Positions 33,989 through 41,689 of a stretch of 64,000 bases of DNA are shown piece by piece (position 1 is the stretch's first letter; the number at the start of each line of letters is the position of its first letter). The notes under the pieces are model-generated. The model did no database searches. It was not told the origin of the DNA and was given only the letters and a program-made list of their open reading frames with translations. Where the stretch lies: positions 124,001 through 188,000 of the forward strand of contig JADJBM010000034.1 of NCBI GenBank assembly GCA_016703785.1, read 5' to 3'. This DNA is from Betaproteobacteria bacterium (GTDB lineage Bacteria; Pseudomonadota; Gammaproteobacteria; Burkholderiales; Rhodocyclaceae). The translations under genes were made by a program, and so were the position numbers.

Positions 33989-35946
33989 GCCGGGGCTCCC
34001 TGCACGATCGCCGCAGAGGCCGCCGCCTTCTTCATGCGATAGCGCCGGTCGCTGATGGCGACGATGCCGCCCAGCGCCATCAGCAGGCAACCGCCCCAGA
34101 TCCAGTCCACGAAAGGCTTGTAGTACACCCGGACGCTCCAGGCGCGCTCGCCGACGGGTTCGCCGAGTGAAACGTAGACGTCGCGCAGCAGGCCGGTATC
34201 GATGGCCGCTTCCGTCATGGGCATGGCCGATGTCAGGTAGGCGCGCTTCTCCGGCTTCATGGTGCGCAGCACCTTGCCGTCGCGCGACAGCTCCAGCTCG
34301 CCCACCATGGCGCGGTAGTTCGGACCCGTGGCTTCGCGCACGCCGATGAAGCGGAAGCTGTAGCCGCCGACCGAGACGGTGTCATCCGGCTCCATGCGCA
34401 CGTCTTTCTCCTCCTGATAGGACGACACCAGCGTCACGCCGAGGACGAACACGGCGACGCCGACATGCGCCAGGTGCATGCCCCACCAGTGCAGCGGCTG
34501 GGCACCCAGCCCGCCGGCGCGCAGACGCTCGATGATGGCCACGGCGCTGCCGCCGGCAACCCAGGCGGCGAGCAGCACGCCCATGGCGGTGAGCGTCGAC
34601 CACTTCCCGTAGATGAGCGGTACGGCGATGGCGATGGCGATGGCGGCCGCCAGAGCGAAAGTCAGCCGCCGCAGTACGGCGGCCATGTCGGCATGCTTCC
34701 AGCGCGCCAGCGGCCCGAGCGACATGAGGACGAGCAGCGGCACCATGAGCGGCACGAACACCGCGTTGAAGTAGGGCGGTCCCACCGACAGCTTGCCCAT
34801 GCCTAGCGCGTCGATCAGTAGCGGATAGAGCGTGCCGAGCAGCACCGAACCTGCGGCCACCACCAGCAGTACGTTGTTCATCAGCAGCAGGGATTCGCGC
34901 GAAACCAGGCCGAAGCTGCCGCCCAGACCGACTTTCGGCGCGCGCAGGGCGAAGAGGAACAGCGAGGCGCCGATGACAATGGCCAGCAGGATCAGGATGA
35001 AGATGCCGCGGCGCGGATCGGTGGCGAAGGCGTGCACCGAGGTGAGCACGCCGGAGCGCACGAGGAAAGTGCCGAGCAGCGAGAGCGAGAAGGCGGCGAT
35101 GGCCAGCAGCACCGTCCAGTTCTTGAAGCAGCCGCGCTTTTCGGTCACCGCCAGCGAATGGATCAGCGCCGTGCCGACCAGCCAGGGCAGGAAGGAGGCG
35201 TTCTCCACCGGATCCCAGAACCACCAGCCGCCCCAGCCCAGTTCGTAATAGGCCCACCAGGAACCGAGCGCAATGCCGAGCGTGAGGAAGGCCCAGGCCG
35301 TCGTCGTCCACGGCCGCGACCAGCGCGCCCAGGCGGCGTCTAGCTGGCCGGAGAGCAGCGCGGCGATGGCGAAGGCGAAGGCGATCGAGAAGCCGACATA
35401 ACCCATGTAGAGCATCGGCGGATGGAAGATCAGCCCCGGGTCCTGCAGCAGCGGGTTCAGGTCGCGCCCGTCCTCTGCCGCCGGCAGCAGGCGCTCGAAG
35501 GGATTGGAGGTGAACAGGATGAAGGCGAGGAATCCCACCGCAATCAACCCGAGCACGCCGAGCACCCGCGCCGTCATGGCATCGGGCAGGTGGCGCGACA
35601 GCAGGGAGACGGCCACCGTCCAGCCCGACAGCATCAGCATCCACAGCAGCAGCGAGCCTTCATGTCCGCCCCATACGCCGGCGAGGCGGTATTCCAGCGG
35701 CAGGCGCGAGTTGGAGTGCTGCGCGACGTAGACCACCGAGAAATCGTTGGCGACGAAGGCCCAGGTGAGGCAGGCGAAGGCGAAGACGACGAGGAGGAAC
35801 TGCGTGCGCGCGGCCGGCCGCGCCAGGGCAATCCAGGCGCGTCCGCCGCTGTTGCCACGATGTGCACCGATCAGCGGCAGCGTGCCCTGCACCAGCGAGA
35901 CGAGGAGCGCCAGGATCAGGGCGAAGTGGCCGAGTTCGGGGATCAT
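33985..35946 (-). CDS. ccmF: Heme lyase subunit CcmF
   Basis: 653-residue multi-helix inner-membrane protein with the WWD signature (WGGWWFWDPVENASFLPWL). CcmF with CcmH attaches heme to apocytochrome c. The ATG at 35946 directly abuts hairpin repeat copy C, whose arm carries the GGAGG ribosome-binding site; this is a break in an otherwise tightly overlapping operon. One CTGACTTT octamer (minus strand, 34658-34665) encodes part of RLTFAL. Confidence 0.95.
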   Translation of the reverse strand: MIPELGHFALILALLVSLVQGTLPLIGAHRGNSGGRAWIALARPAARTQFLLVVFAFACLTWAFVANDFSVVYVAQHSNSRLPLEYRLAGVWGGHEGSLLLWMLMLSGWTVAVSLLSRHLPDAMTARVLGVLGLIAVGFLAFILFTSNPFERLLPAAEDGRDLNPLLQDPGLIFHPPMLYMGYVGFSIAFAFAIAALLSGQLDAAWARWSRPWTTTAWAFLTLGIALGSWWAYYELGWGGWWFWDPVENASFLPWLVGTALIHSLAVTEKRGCFKNWTVLLAIAAFSLSLLGTFLVRSGVLTSVHAFATDPRRGIFILILLAIVIGASLFLFALRAPKVGLGGSFGLVSRESLLLMNNVLLVVAAGSVLLGTLYPLLIDALGMGKLSVGPPYFNAVFVPLMVPLLVLMSLGPLARWKHADMAAVLRRLTFALAAAIAIAIAVPLIYGKWSTLTAMGVLLAAWVAGGSAVAIIERLRAGGLGAQPLHWWGMHLAHVGVAVFVLGVTLVSSYQEEKDVRMEPDDTVSVGGYSFRFIGVREATGPNYRAMVGELELSRDGKVLRTMKPEKRAYLTSAMPMTEAAIDTGLLRDVYVSLGEPVGERAWSVRVYYKPFVDWIWGGCLLMALGGIVAISDRRYRMKKAAASAAIVQGAPA

Positions 35947-36056
35947 GGCGCCTCCGCCGGGCCGCCCCAAGGAGGCGTCATGTCAATGAACCGGAAGCCG
36001 CGAAGCGGCTGAACTTGCGTCACCCCCCTTCCTCGGGAAGGGGGGCTGAGGGGGAT
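35947..36056 (-). repeat. Intergenic hairpin repeat (copy C) supplying the ccmF ribosome-binding site
   Basis: A repeat of about 110 bases homologous to 19027-19132. GGCGCCTCC (35947-35955) pairs with GGAGGCGTC (35971-35979), including one G-T pair, around the same 15-base loop as copy B (35956-35970). The GCCGCGAAGCGGC-like palindrome and the CCCCCCTTCC/GGAAGGGGGG palindrome (36023-36046) follow. On the minus strand the stem ends directly at the ccmF ATG. Confidence 0.8.
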
Positions 36057-36064
36057 GGCGGTAA

Positions 36065-36511
36065 TCATTGCTTCACCGTCCTGGCGGCCTTATGCGCCTC
36101 GTCGACCGCATGCTGTGCTTCGGGGGGCATGTAATTTTCGTCGTGCTTGGCCAGCACTTCACTGGCGGTGAACAGGCCGTTTTCGCCGAGTTTGCCCTGG
36201 GCGACGACGCCTTTTCCTTCGCGGAAAAGATCCGGCAGGATGCCGGTGTAGGCGACGGTGAATTCCTTCGCCGTGTCGGTGACGACAAACTGTACCGTGA
36301 GCCCGTCGGATTGCCGCTGCAGACTGCCGTCCTTCACCAGGCCGCCGATGCGGAAGGTCTTGCCCTTCGGCGCCTCGCCGGCCGCGATCTGCGTCGGCGT
36401 GAAAAAGAACACCAGGTTGCTCTGGAAGGCGTTGAGCACCAGCACGGCGGCAATGCCGATCACGGCGAGGCCGCCGCCGATGAGGGCGAAGCGTTTATGG
36501 CGTGGTTTCAT
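36065..36511 (-). CDS. ccmE: Heme chaperone CcmE
   Basis: 148 residues: N-terminal anchor (about 8-28), beta-barrel OB-like domain and the covalent heme-binding histidine H123 in LAKHDENYMPPE. It receives heme from CcmC and hands it to CcmF. Its start overlaps the end of ccmD by 17 bases. Confidence 0.95.
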   Translation of the reverse strand: MKPRHKRFALIGGGLAVIGIAAVLVLNAFQSNLVFFFTPTQIAAGEAPKGKTFRIGGLVKDGSLQRQSDGLTVQFVVTDTAKEFTVAYTGILPDLFREGKGVVAQGKLGENGLFTASEVLAKHDENYMPPEAQHAVDEAHKAARTVKQ

Positions 36512-36689
36512 CTTGGGAGTCTTGGTTGGCGCGAATCTCGCGCTTGAGTTCGGTAAGGGCCTGGCTTCGACGCTTCCTGGCGAGAATTGGTTCCACGACC
36601 ATCAACAGCGCGCAAGCGCCGTAGGAACCCCATACGTAAAGCGCGTGACCGCCCATGGCGAAGAATTCGGAAGCACTGCCCCAGTTCAT
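36495..36689 (-). CDS. ccmD: Heme exporter protein CcmD
   Basis: 64 residues starting MNWGSASEFFAMGGHALYVWGSYG with one transmembrane helix and a basic tail (LARKRRSQALTELKREIR), the standard CcmD layout. It stabilises the CcmC-CcmE complex and helps release of holo-CcmE. The upstream Met at 36746 adds a non-conserved tail and is not used here. Confidence 0.88.
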   Translation of the reverse strand: MNWGSASEFFAMGGHALYVWGSYGACALLMVVEPILARKRRSQALTELKREIRANQDSQDETTP

Positions 36690-36770
36690 GGTGCCGCCTC
36701 CGGACGCGCATGCGCGGGCAATCGCCAAGCCGCGGGCCGGCGCCATTGCGGGCGGGCGCGGGCGCTCTGC

Positions 36771-37520
36771 TCATGTCGCCACCTCTTCCAGTTCCTCCAC
36801 CCAGCCGGCGTGGCGCTCGCGCTCGAGGATGATGGCGCGTACCCGCGTCAGCGACACGGCGATGGCATACATCCAGAAGGCCAGCGCCATCAGCAGCATG
36901 CCCCACAGCATGGTCTGCGCCATCGAGGGCGAACGGGTCAAGCTGACCGAGGCGCCCTGGTGCAGCGTGTTCCACCATTTCACCGAGAAATAGATGATGG
37001 GGATGTTCACCACGCCGACCAGGGCCAGCACGGCGCCGGCCTTGTCGGCGCGGCGCGGGTCGTCGATGGCCGACTGCAGGGCGATGAAGCCGATGTAGAG
37101 GAAAAACAGGATCAGTTCCGAGGTCAGACGCGCATCCCATACCCACCACGCGCCCCACATCGGTTTGCCCCACAACGCACCCGTCCACAGCGAGAGGAAA
37201 GCCATGAGTGCGCCGGTCGGCGCCAGCGACGTGGCCATCATGCCGGAGAGCCGCGTGTTGAAGCCCAGGCCCAGCGCTGCCCAGAAGGCCATCACCAGGT
37301 AGATGAACATCGACATCCAGGAAGCCGGCACGTGTATGAAAATGATGCGGTAGCCCTCGCCCTGCTGCGCATCGGTGGGTGCGACGAAGAAGCCGACATA
37401 AAGGCCGGCGATGCCGAACAGTGCGGCCAGCGCCCAGAACCAGGGAATCATCTTTCCGGCCAGGGGATAGAACGTTGCCGGCGAGGCGTAGCCAAACCAG
37501 TTGATCAGTCGGGTGTTCAT
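36771..37520 (-). CDS. ccmC: Heme transporter/handling protein CcmC
   Basis: 249 residues, six helices, with the WWD signature WGAWWVWDARLTSELIL. It loads heme onto CcmE. The ATG at 37520 overlaps the ccmB stop. The 81-base gap to ccmD holds no recognisable gene. Confidence 0.95.
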   Translation of the reverse strand: MNTRLINWFGYASPATFYPLAGKMIPWFWALAALFGIAGLYVGFFVAPTDAQQGEGYRIIFIHVPASWMSMFIYLVMAFWAALGLGFNTRLSGMMATSLAPTGALMAFLSLWTGALWGKPMWGAWWVWDARLTSELILFFLYIGFIALQSAIDDPRRADKAGAVLALVGVVNIPIIYFSVKWWNTLHQGASVSLTRSPSMAQTMLWGMLLMALAFWMYAIAVSLTRVRAIILERERHAGWVEELEEVAT

Positions 37521-38200
37521 TCCAAAGCGATTCTCAAAGCCACCGTTGTTGCCCATGGTCCAAAAAATGCCGCCAGCGCCAGAAAGGCCGCCAGCAGCGA
37601 CAGGTGCGCCGTCGCGCCCAGCCCGGTAAGGTCCGCTTCCACCGCGCCAGCGCCGAAGATCAGCACCGGCACGTAGAGCGGCAGCACCAGCAGCGACACC
37701 AGCACGCCGCCGCCGCGCACGCCCAAAGTCAGTGCCGCGCCCACGGCGCCGATCAGCGACAACACCGGCGTACCGATCAGCAGCGACACCACCAGCACCC
37801 CCAGCGAACCGGTCGCCAGGTCGAACTGCAGGCCCAGCACCGGCGCCAGCAGCGCCAGCGGCAGGCCGGAGAGCAGCCAGTGGGCGATCACCTTGCCCGT
37901 CACCAGCACGCCGAGCGGCACGGCGGACAAGGCCATCTGCTCCAGCGTGCCGTCGGCGTGATCCGCCGCGAACAGGCGGTTCAGCGACAGCATGGTCGCC
38001 AGCAGCGCCGCCACCCACAGCACGCCGGGGGCGATCTGCCGCAGCATGGCCATCTCCGGCCCGATGCCCAGCGGAAACAGGCTGACGACGATGATGAAAA
38101 AAAACAGCGTCGTCAGCACGTCCGACTTGCGCCGCATGGCGAGCAGCAGATCGCGCCGGATGACCGCGCCGAGGGCTGCGAATAGGCTGGTCTCGCCCAT
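37517..38200 (-). CDS. ccmB: Heme exporter permease CcmB
   Basis: 227 residues with six helices; FAADHADGTLEQMALSAVPL is typical of CcmB. It forms the ABC complex with CcmA that powers release of holo-CcmE. The ATG at 38200 shares a base with the ccmA stop. One CTGACTTT octamer (minus strand, 37725-37732) encodes part of ALTLGV. Confidence 0.94.
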   Translation of the reverse strand: MGETSLFAALGAVIRRDLLLAMRRKSDVLTTLFFFIIVVSLFPLGIGPEMAMLRQIAPGVLWVAALLATMLSLNRLFAADHADGTLEQMALSAVPLGVLVTGKVIAHWLLSGLPLALLAPVLGLQFDLATGSLGVLVVSLLIGTPVLSLIGAVGAALTLGVRGGGVLVSLLVLPLYVPVLIFGAGAVEADLTGLGATAHLSLLAAFLALAAFFGPWATTVALRIALE

Positions 38201-38814
38201 CAATCCAGCCGCAGCTGTGCGACGTGCGTCGCCGCCAGCGGCAAATCCTGATGACTGGTCAGCACCGCCATGCCGCCTGCGGCGAGATGCGCGTCGATGA
38301 CGCCGCACAGCGTCGCCACCGCCGCCTTGTCGAGCGCCGTCAGCGGTTCGTCCAGCACCCACAGCCGGCGTTTTTCCAGCAGCAGGCGGGTGAGCGCCAC
38401 GCGCCGTCTCTGGCCGGCGGAGAGCACGCGCGCCGGCAGGTCCTCGCGCCCCTTCAGGCCCAGTTGCCGCAGCGCCTGCCGCGCCGCTGCTTCATCAACA
38501 GGCGCGCCGGCCAGCGTGGCCGAGATGCGCGCGTTCTCCAGCGCCGTCAGGTCGTCCTTCACCGCGCCGGCATGGCCGCAGTACAGCAGCTCGCCGCGGT
38601 ACTCCTCCGCCAGCTTGCGGATCGGCTCGCCGTCCCAGCGGATCTCGCCCTGCGCCGGCTGCGCCAGGCCACAGAGCATGCGCAGCAGGCTGGTCTTGCC
38701 GCTGCCGTTGGCGCCCTGCACCATCAGGCAGGCGCCCGCCTCGAGCCGGAACGACAGGCCGCGGAACAGGCTTTTTTCGCCGCGCACGCACTCCAGGTTG
38801 CTGGCTTCCAACAT
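38200..38814 (-). CDS. ccmA: Heme exporter ATPase CcmA
   Basis: 204 residues: Walker A GANGSGKTS, signature LSAGQRRR, Walker B LWVLDEPLTALD. The ATG at 38814 (MLEASNLECVRGEKSLF) is preferred over 38862 because family alignments begin there. First gene of ccmABCDEFGHI. The upstream gap to ubiT is about 58 bases; its promoter is not obvious. Confidence 0.94.
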   Translation of the reverse strand: MLEASNLECVRGEKSLFRGLSFRLEAGACLMVQGANGSGKTSLLRMLCGLAQPAQGEIRWDGEPIRKLAEEYRGELLYCGHAGAVKDDLTALENARISATLAGAPVDEAAARQALRQLGLKGREDLPARVLSAGQRRRVALTRLLLEKRRLWVLDEPLTALDKAAVATLCGVIDAHLAAGGMAVLTSHQDLPLAATHVAQLRLD

Positions 38815-38872
38815 CGGGCAATTGTGCACGACCCCGACGCTGCGGGGCTTGCTCAGGATCAAAGGGGCGATT

Positions 38873-39379
38873 TTACCTGCTGGAGGGGCCGAGCCGCAGG
38901 CGTATTTTGGCCAGCAGGCGGAAGGGATGGAGTGCCTCGGGTTCCAGACGCGGCCAGTCGACGGCGTCCAACGTGTTCTTCACCAGCAGGCCAAGGTCGG
39001 TGTCGCCTTCCATGATCAGGCGGCGGTTGAAGAACAGGGTGTCCGGGTCTTCCTCGCGCAGGGCCAGCGCAATGAAATCCCGTGTCCTGGCGGAAATCGT
39101 CAGATCCGGTTTGGTCGTGCTGACGGCCGGTCGAAAACCCTTCGGCGTCAGGGTGAATAGCAGCGTCAGCCCACCGTCGGTGACGCGCAGGCACACCAGC
39201 TTGCCGGTGAGGGGTTCAAGCGTTTCGCGCGGCAGGATGCGATCCAGCGCGAGGTTCAGCGCCGTGGTCAGGCCCAGCGTGGGCGGCAGTTGCGGCAGGC
39301 GGGCATTGATGCCGCCGATGAAGCGCGGCAGCTCGAACTGCGGGATGTTGGCCTTGCGCAGGCTTTCGATGAGGTCCAT
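38873..39379 (-). CDS. ubiT: Ubiquinone biosynthesis accessory factor UbiT (SCP2 domain)
   Basis: 168 residues containing an SCP2 sterol-carrier-like lipid-binding domain (LTGKLVCLRVTDGGLTLLFTLTPKGFRP through NRRLIMEGDTDLGLLVKNTLDAVDW). UbiT (YhbT) is needed, with UbiU and UbiV, for O2-independent ubiquinone synthesis, probably by binding isoprenoid intermediates. Here it lies 24 bases after ubiV in the order ubiU-ubiV-ubiT. Confidence 0.88.
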   Translation of the reverse strand: MDLIESLRKANIPQFELPRFIGGINARLPQLPPTLGLTTALNLALDRILPRETLEPLTGKLVCLRVTDGGLTLLFTLTPKGFRPAVSTTKPDLTISARTRDFIALALREEDPDTLFFNRRLIMEGDTDLGLLVKNTLDAVDWPRLEPEALHPFRLLAKIRLRLGPSSR

Positions 39380-39403
39380 GCCGCAAGTCTACCGCGCGGC
39401 GGC

Positions 39404-40297
39404 CTAGGCGGCAATTTGCTCCAGGCCGGCCTTGCCGTGCCAGAAGCCGTTGCAAGGTTCGGCCAGGCCCAGATCGACCATCTCGCTGCGTGCGGCCTCC
39501 GCATCGAGCGTGCCGTCGATGTGCCGGCGGAAGACGTCGAGCAACGCCAGGGTGTGCTGCGATTGCGGGCTGATGCGCAGGATGTCGACGCCCAGGTCGC
39601 ACATGGCGTCGACCTCGCCGATCAGGTTGTACACTTTCGACGATTGCGTCTGGATGCCGTTGAGCGTGAGGAATTCCTCGCCCTCGCGCGTCTTGATGAG
39701 CAGGCCGTCGGGAAACTCCAGGCACTTGAACTGGCAGTCGTCCTTCTGCAGGTTGAAGTGGCGCGCCGTGAAGCAGCGCGCCGAGAAGGCCAGCGGCATC
39801 CGTCCGTAAGCGAACACTTCGGTTTCCAGGCCGGAAGGACGCGCGGCCTGCAGGTCCGCCAACACGGCGGCGGACATTTCCAGCGGCATCACCCAGCGCA
39901 CGGCGCCGAGCCGCGCCATCATGCCCAGGGTGGCGGCATTGAAGATGTTGAGGAACGGGCCGGCGACGAAAGGGCGCTTTTCCGCGGACAGCAGGCGCAC
40001 GGCGCCCATGTCGTTGGCTTCGATGAGGAAGTCCTTTTCATCGATGACGCGGCGCAGGGTCTTCAGATCCGATTCGGATTCGATCAGCGTCTGCGTGCCG
40101 AGAATGGCCTGCTTGCCGGCGGCGGCGAGTTTCTTCGCGATGTCGGCCCAGTCCTGCACGCGCAGCTCATGGCGACGCGCGCACACCGTCTCGCCGAGGT
40201 AGACGATGTCGACCGGCGTCGCCGCGATGGCCTCGTAGAAATCGAGGACCTGCTGGCGCGGCCAGTAGTACTGCAGGGGGCCAAGAGCTAACTTCAT
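39404..40297 (-). CDS. ubiV: O2-independent ubiquinone hydroxylase subunit UbiV (U32 family)
   Basis: 297 residues of the peptidase-U32-like family. MKLALGPLQYYWPRQQVLDFYEAI and VDIVYLGETVCARRHELRVQDW are UbiV-like, and cysteines in CFTARHFNLQKDDCQFKC fit the [4Fe-4S] site of UbiV. With UbiU it forms a heterodimer that hydroxylates the quinone ring using prephenate rather than O2. The start is ATG 40297. Confidence 0.9.
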   Translation of the reverse strand: MKLALGPLQYYWPRQQVLDFYEAIAATPVDIVYLGETVCARRHELRVQDWADIAKKLAAAGKQAILGTQTLIESESDLKTLRRVIDEKDFLIEANDMGAVRLLSAEKRPFVAGPFLNIFNAATLGMMARLGAVRWVMPLEMSAAVLADLQAARPSGLETEVFAYGRMPLAFSARCFTARHFNLQKDDCQFKCLEFPDGLLIKTREGEEFLTLNGIQTQSSKVYNLIGEVDAMCDLGVDILRISPQSQHTLALLDVFRRHIDGTLDAEAARSEMVDLGLAEPCNGFWHGKAGLEQIAA

Positions 40298-40327
40298 CCT
40301 GATTACCAACGAATCTCAGCCTGCTGG

Positions 40328-40432
40328 GGAATGGGGTCTCCCCTTTGCAAAGGGGACAGGGGATTACGGCGGTTGTCTGCGCACAGACGGCTGCGAAATC
40401 CCCCCTCGCCCCCCTTTTGTAAAGGGGGGGAG
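40328..40432. repeat. Intergenic palindromic repeat between ubiU and ubiV
   Basis: The 193-base gap contains the perfect palindrome CCCCTTTGCAAAGGGG (40340-40355) and a second related arm pair, CCCCCTTTTGTAAAGGGGG (about 40410-40428), separated by about 55 bases. The two units resemble each other and read like the ends of a small dispersed intergenic repeat of a kind common in proteobacteria. No coding capacity. Confidence 0.6.
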
Positions 40433-40490
40433 CCATACATCGAGTGCCTCCAACTACTGCCGACTTTCATAGGTAATCAGGAACTTCATC

Positions 40491-41504
40491 TCATTTCCAC
40501 GGGCGATAGTAAGCACCCAATGTGTGCATGCTGCCCTCGGAGACCTTGTTGAGTTCCGCCATCCAGGCCTCGCGCACGGTGTAGCCCTGGCGGTTTTTCA
40601 ATGCAAGGTCGATGGCTGCGCGCCACACTTTCGTCACTTGCGCGACATAGGCCGGGCTGCGCTGGCGGCCCTCGATCTTGATGGCCTTGACGCCGATCTG
40701 CATGAGATGCGGCAGCAGCTCGAGGGTATTGAGGCTGGTCGGTTCCTCGATGGCGTAGTAGGTCTCGTCGTTGACCTCGAAGCGGCCCTTGCACAAAGTC
40801 GGGTAGCCGGTCTTCTCGCCCTCGGCGAAGCGATCGATGAGCACGCCGTTGAGGCGCGTCTCCATGCCCTCGGGCGTTTGTTCGTAGCGCACCGCCTTGC
40901 CCGGCGAGCAGACGCCGACGGTGTTGGGCGAATCGCCCGTGACATAGGCGGACAGCGCGCAGCGCCCCTCCACCATGACGCACAGGCCGCCGAAGCCGAA
41001 CACCTCGATCTCCACCGGCGTGTTCTTCACCACGTGCTCGACCTGCGGCATGGCCAGCACGCGCGGCAGCACGGCGCGCTGGATGCCGAACTGCTCGTAA
41101 TAGAAATTGATGGCCTCGTAGCTGGTCGCCGAGCCTTGCACGGAGAGATGCAGGCGCAGCTGCGGGTGCTTCGTCTTCGCGTATTCCATCAGCCCCGGGT
41201 CGGCCAGGATGATGGCATCGACGCCGAAATCGGCGGCCTTGTCGACGGCCGCCGTCCAGCGCGACCAGGTCGCCGTCTGCGGATAGGTGTTGAGCGCCAG
41301 CAGCACTTTCACCCGACGATCATGGGCGTAGCGGATACCCTCGCGCAACTGCGCGTCGTCGAAATTCAGGCCGGTGAAGTTGCGTGCGTTGGTGTTGTCC
41401 TTGAGGCCGGTGTAGACGCAGTCCGCGCCGTTGTCGACGGCGGCCTTCAGCGCGGGCAGGGCGCCGGCCGGGCAGACGAGTTCGAAGGGCTTGTTGCTGA
41501 GCAT
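40491..41504 (-). CDS. ubiU: O2-independent ubiquinone hydroxylase subunit UbiU (U32 family)
   Basis: 337 residues. FELVCPAGALPALKAAVDNGADCVYTG is the UbiU/U32 opening; conserved cysteines in CVMVEGRCALS, VCSPGKA and TLCKGRFEV match the [4Fe-4S] ligands. It partners UbiV. An FNR-type promoter with a good -10 lies upstream, fitting anaerobic expression. Confidence 0.92.
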   Translation of the reverse strand: MLSNKPFELVCPAGALPALKAAVDNGADCVYTGLKDNTNARNFTGLNFDDAQLREGIRYAHDRRVKVLLALNTYPQTATWSRWTAAVDKAADFGVDAIILADPGLMEYAKTKHPQLRLHLSVQGSATSYEAINFYYEQFGIQRAVLPRVLAMPQVEHVVKNTPVEIEVFGFGGLCVMVEGRCALSAYVTGDSPNTVGVCSPGKAVRYEQTPEGMETRLNGVLIDRFAEGEKTGYPTLCKGRFEVNDETYYAIEEPTSLNTLELLPHLMQIGVKAIKIEGRQRSPAYVAQVTKVWRAAIDLALKNRQGYTVREAWMAELNKVSEGSMHTLGAYYRPWK

Positions 41505-41543
41505 GGCTGGAGGGACGGCGGCGCCTCGGGCGCCGGAGGGTGC

Positions 41544-41585
41544 AATCTAGGCCCGTCGGTGCCGGCGGGCATTGACTTGGATCAA
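41544..41585 (-). promoter_or_regulatory. FNR-type box and -10 for ubiUVT
   Basis: TTGACTTGGATCAA (41572-41585) matches TTGAY-N4-RTCAA. On the minus strand TAGATT (41549-41544) begins 29.5 bases from the box centre. The predicted transcription start is near 41537, with a leader of about 33 bases to the ubiU ATG. Confidence 0.8.
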
Positions 41586-41654
41586 AGCGGGGCGACTGGG
41601 AATGGGGAAAGGCGGAAAGGAGGGAAGCCCGCGGCGCCGGCTTGGGGTCGAACC

Positions 41655-41685
41655 AAAAGTCAGCCTGCAGAATACGGCGGCAGGC
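41655..41685 (-). terminator. Probable weak terminator after prpE
   Basis: GCCTGC (41663-41668) pairs with GCAGGC (41680-41685); on the minus strand the stem is followed by TGACTTTT. It lies just past the prpE stop. The downstream part of the stem plus tail forms an exact CTGACTTT octamer (minus strand, 41656-41663). Confidence 0.45.
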
Positions 41686-41689
41686 CGAC

